Shown: positions 63,810 through 64,000 of the stretch, in pieces
How the letters are laid out: each line of letters begins with the position of its first letter
How positions within the stretch are numbered: the stretch's first letter is position 1
Assembly: GCA_048061315.1 (NCBI GenBank)
Contig: JBGMRJ010000002.1
Coordinates: 34,916 to 98,915 of the forward strand
Length of the DNA stretch: 64,000 nt
Reading direction: 5' to 3'
Source: CAYQUC01 sp048061315
GTDB lineage: Bacteria > Pseudomonadota > Gammaproteobacteria > UBA6429 > Thiohalophilaceae
The notes under the pieces: model-generated
The model's database searches: none
Seen by the model: only the letters and a program-made list of their open reading frames with translations
Told to the model about the DNA's origin: nothing
Made by a program: the position numbers and the translations under genes

Positions 63810-64000
63810 AAATATTCACTAAAATTTTCCTGAATCTTTAGGACAGAAAGTAGCTGAAGTAATACAGGTATTAAATGTGTGTATAAAAATTATATTCAAT
63901 TGAAATGATAAGGTGATATTAAACATTTAAAGCATCCTGCCGATGTTAATACTAATTAGAAAAGCAAGAATTAAAATATGATGTTAATTAAATTTTTTTT

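Overview
The window is a chromosomal segment of an AT-rich gammaproteobacterium. Support comes from gene orders typical of that class: ftsX-ftsE-ftsY beside rpoH, coaBC-dut-algC-argB-slmA-pyrE, a yggS/pilT-pilU divergence with proC-yggT-yggU-metX-metW behind yggS, and yqgE-ruvX-pyrR-pyrB-pyrC'. The order or family cannot be fixed from sequence reading alone. Three runs of exactly 100 N (12325, 52591, 59943) show a scaffolded draft assembly. Each gap falls in a coding repeat or low-complexity tract. No tRNA, rRNA, CRISPR array, prophage or intact insertion sequence was seen.

Layout. 1-4000: a truncated OB-fold gene and several uncharacterised proteins around a flavin monooxygenase. 4000-9400: rpoH, a double-REC GGDEF protein, then ftsX/ftsE/ftsY. 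rpoH carries two tandem CIRCE operators. 9500-15400: a pair of M16 peptidases (one catalytic, one lacking the zinc motif), a TonB-like fragment behind a gap, coaD, a ferredoxin and gamma-glutamyltranspeptidase. 15400-22000: an RpfF-like crotonase with a catalytic Glu changed to Gln, mutM, a PA2779-family protein, and a four-gene Gld-type ABC/DUF4340 operon. 22001-22255: a MITE-like nested palindrome. 22300-28200: a hydantoinase-A protein, an EAL-HDOD protein, an HPP membrane protein, rpmG/rpmB and radC. 28300-37600: coaBC, dut, algC, argB, slmA, pyrE and an ExoIII/Crc-type nuclease. 37600-47300: ampG-like, SafE-like, DUF4426, metW, metX, a bacterial dynamin, yggU, yggT, proC and yggS. 47400-52900: pilT, pilU, small membrane proteins, an HDOD protein and a secreted CXXCH/Arg-Gly-Asn-rich protein. 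52900-57600: the pyrimidine operon. 57600-62100: TonB-like proteins, a Gx transporter, and a GGTG-repeat lipoprotein overlapping a DUF6502 gene. 62200-63800: a GNAT acetyltransferase and a DUF3179 protein.

Most of the window is housekeeping: heat shock, division and protein targeting, twitching motility, CoA synthesis, pyrimidine, arginine and methionine synthesis, and base-excision repair. The observations most worth following are the tandem CIRCE sites at rpoH, the MITE-like element whose outer-arm mismatches would all be G-U pairs, a possible minus-strand small RNA overlapping the dut leader, the RpfF homologue with a changed active site, the dynamin placed inside the yggU-metX cluster, and the DUF6502/GGTG-lipoprotein and CXXCH low-complexity genes.
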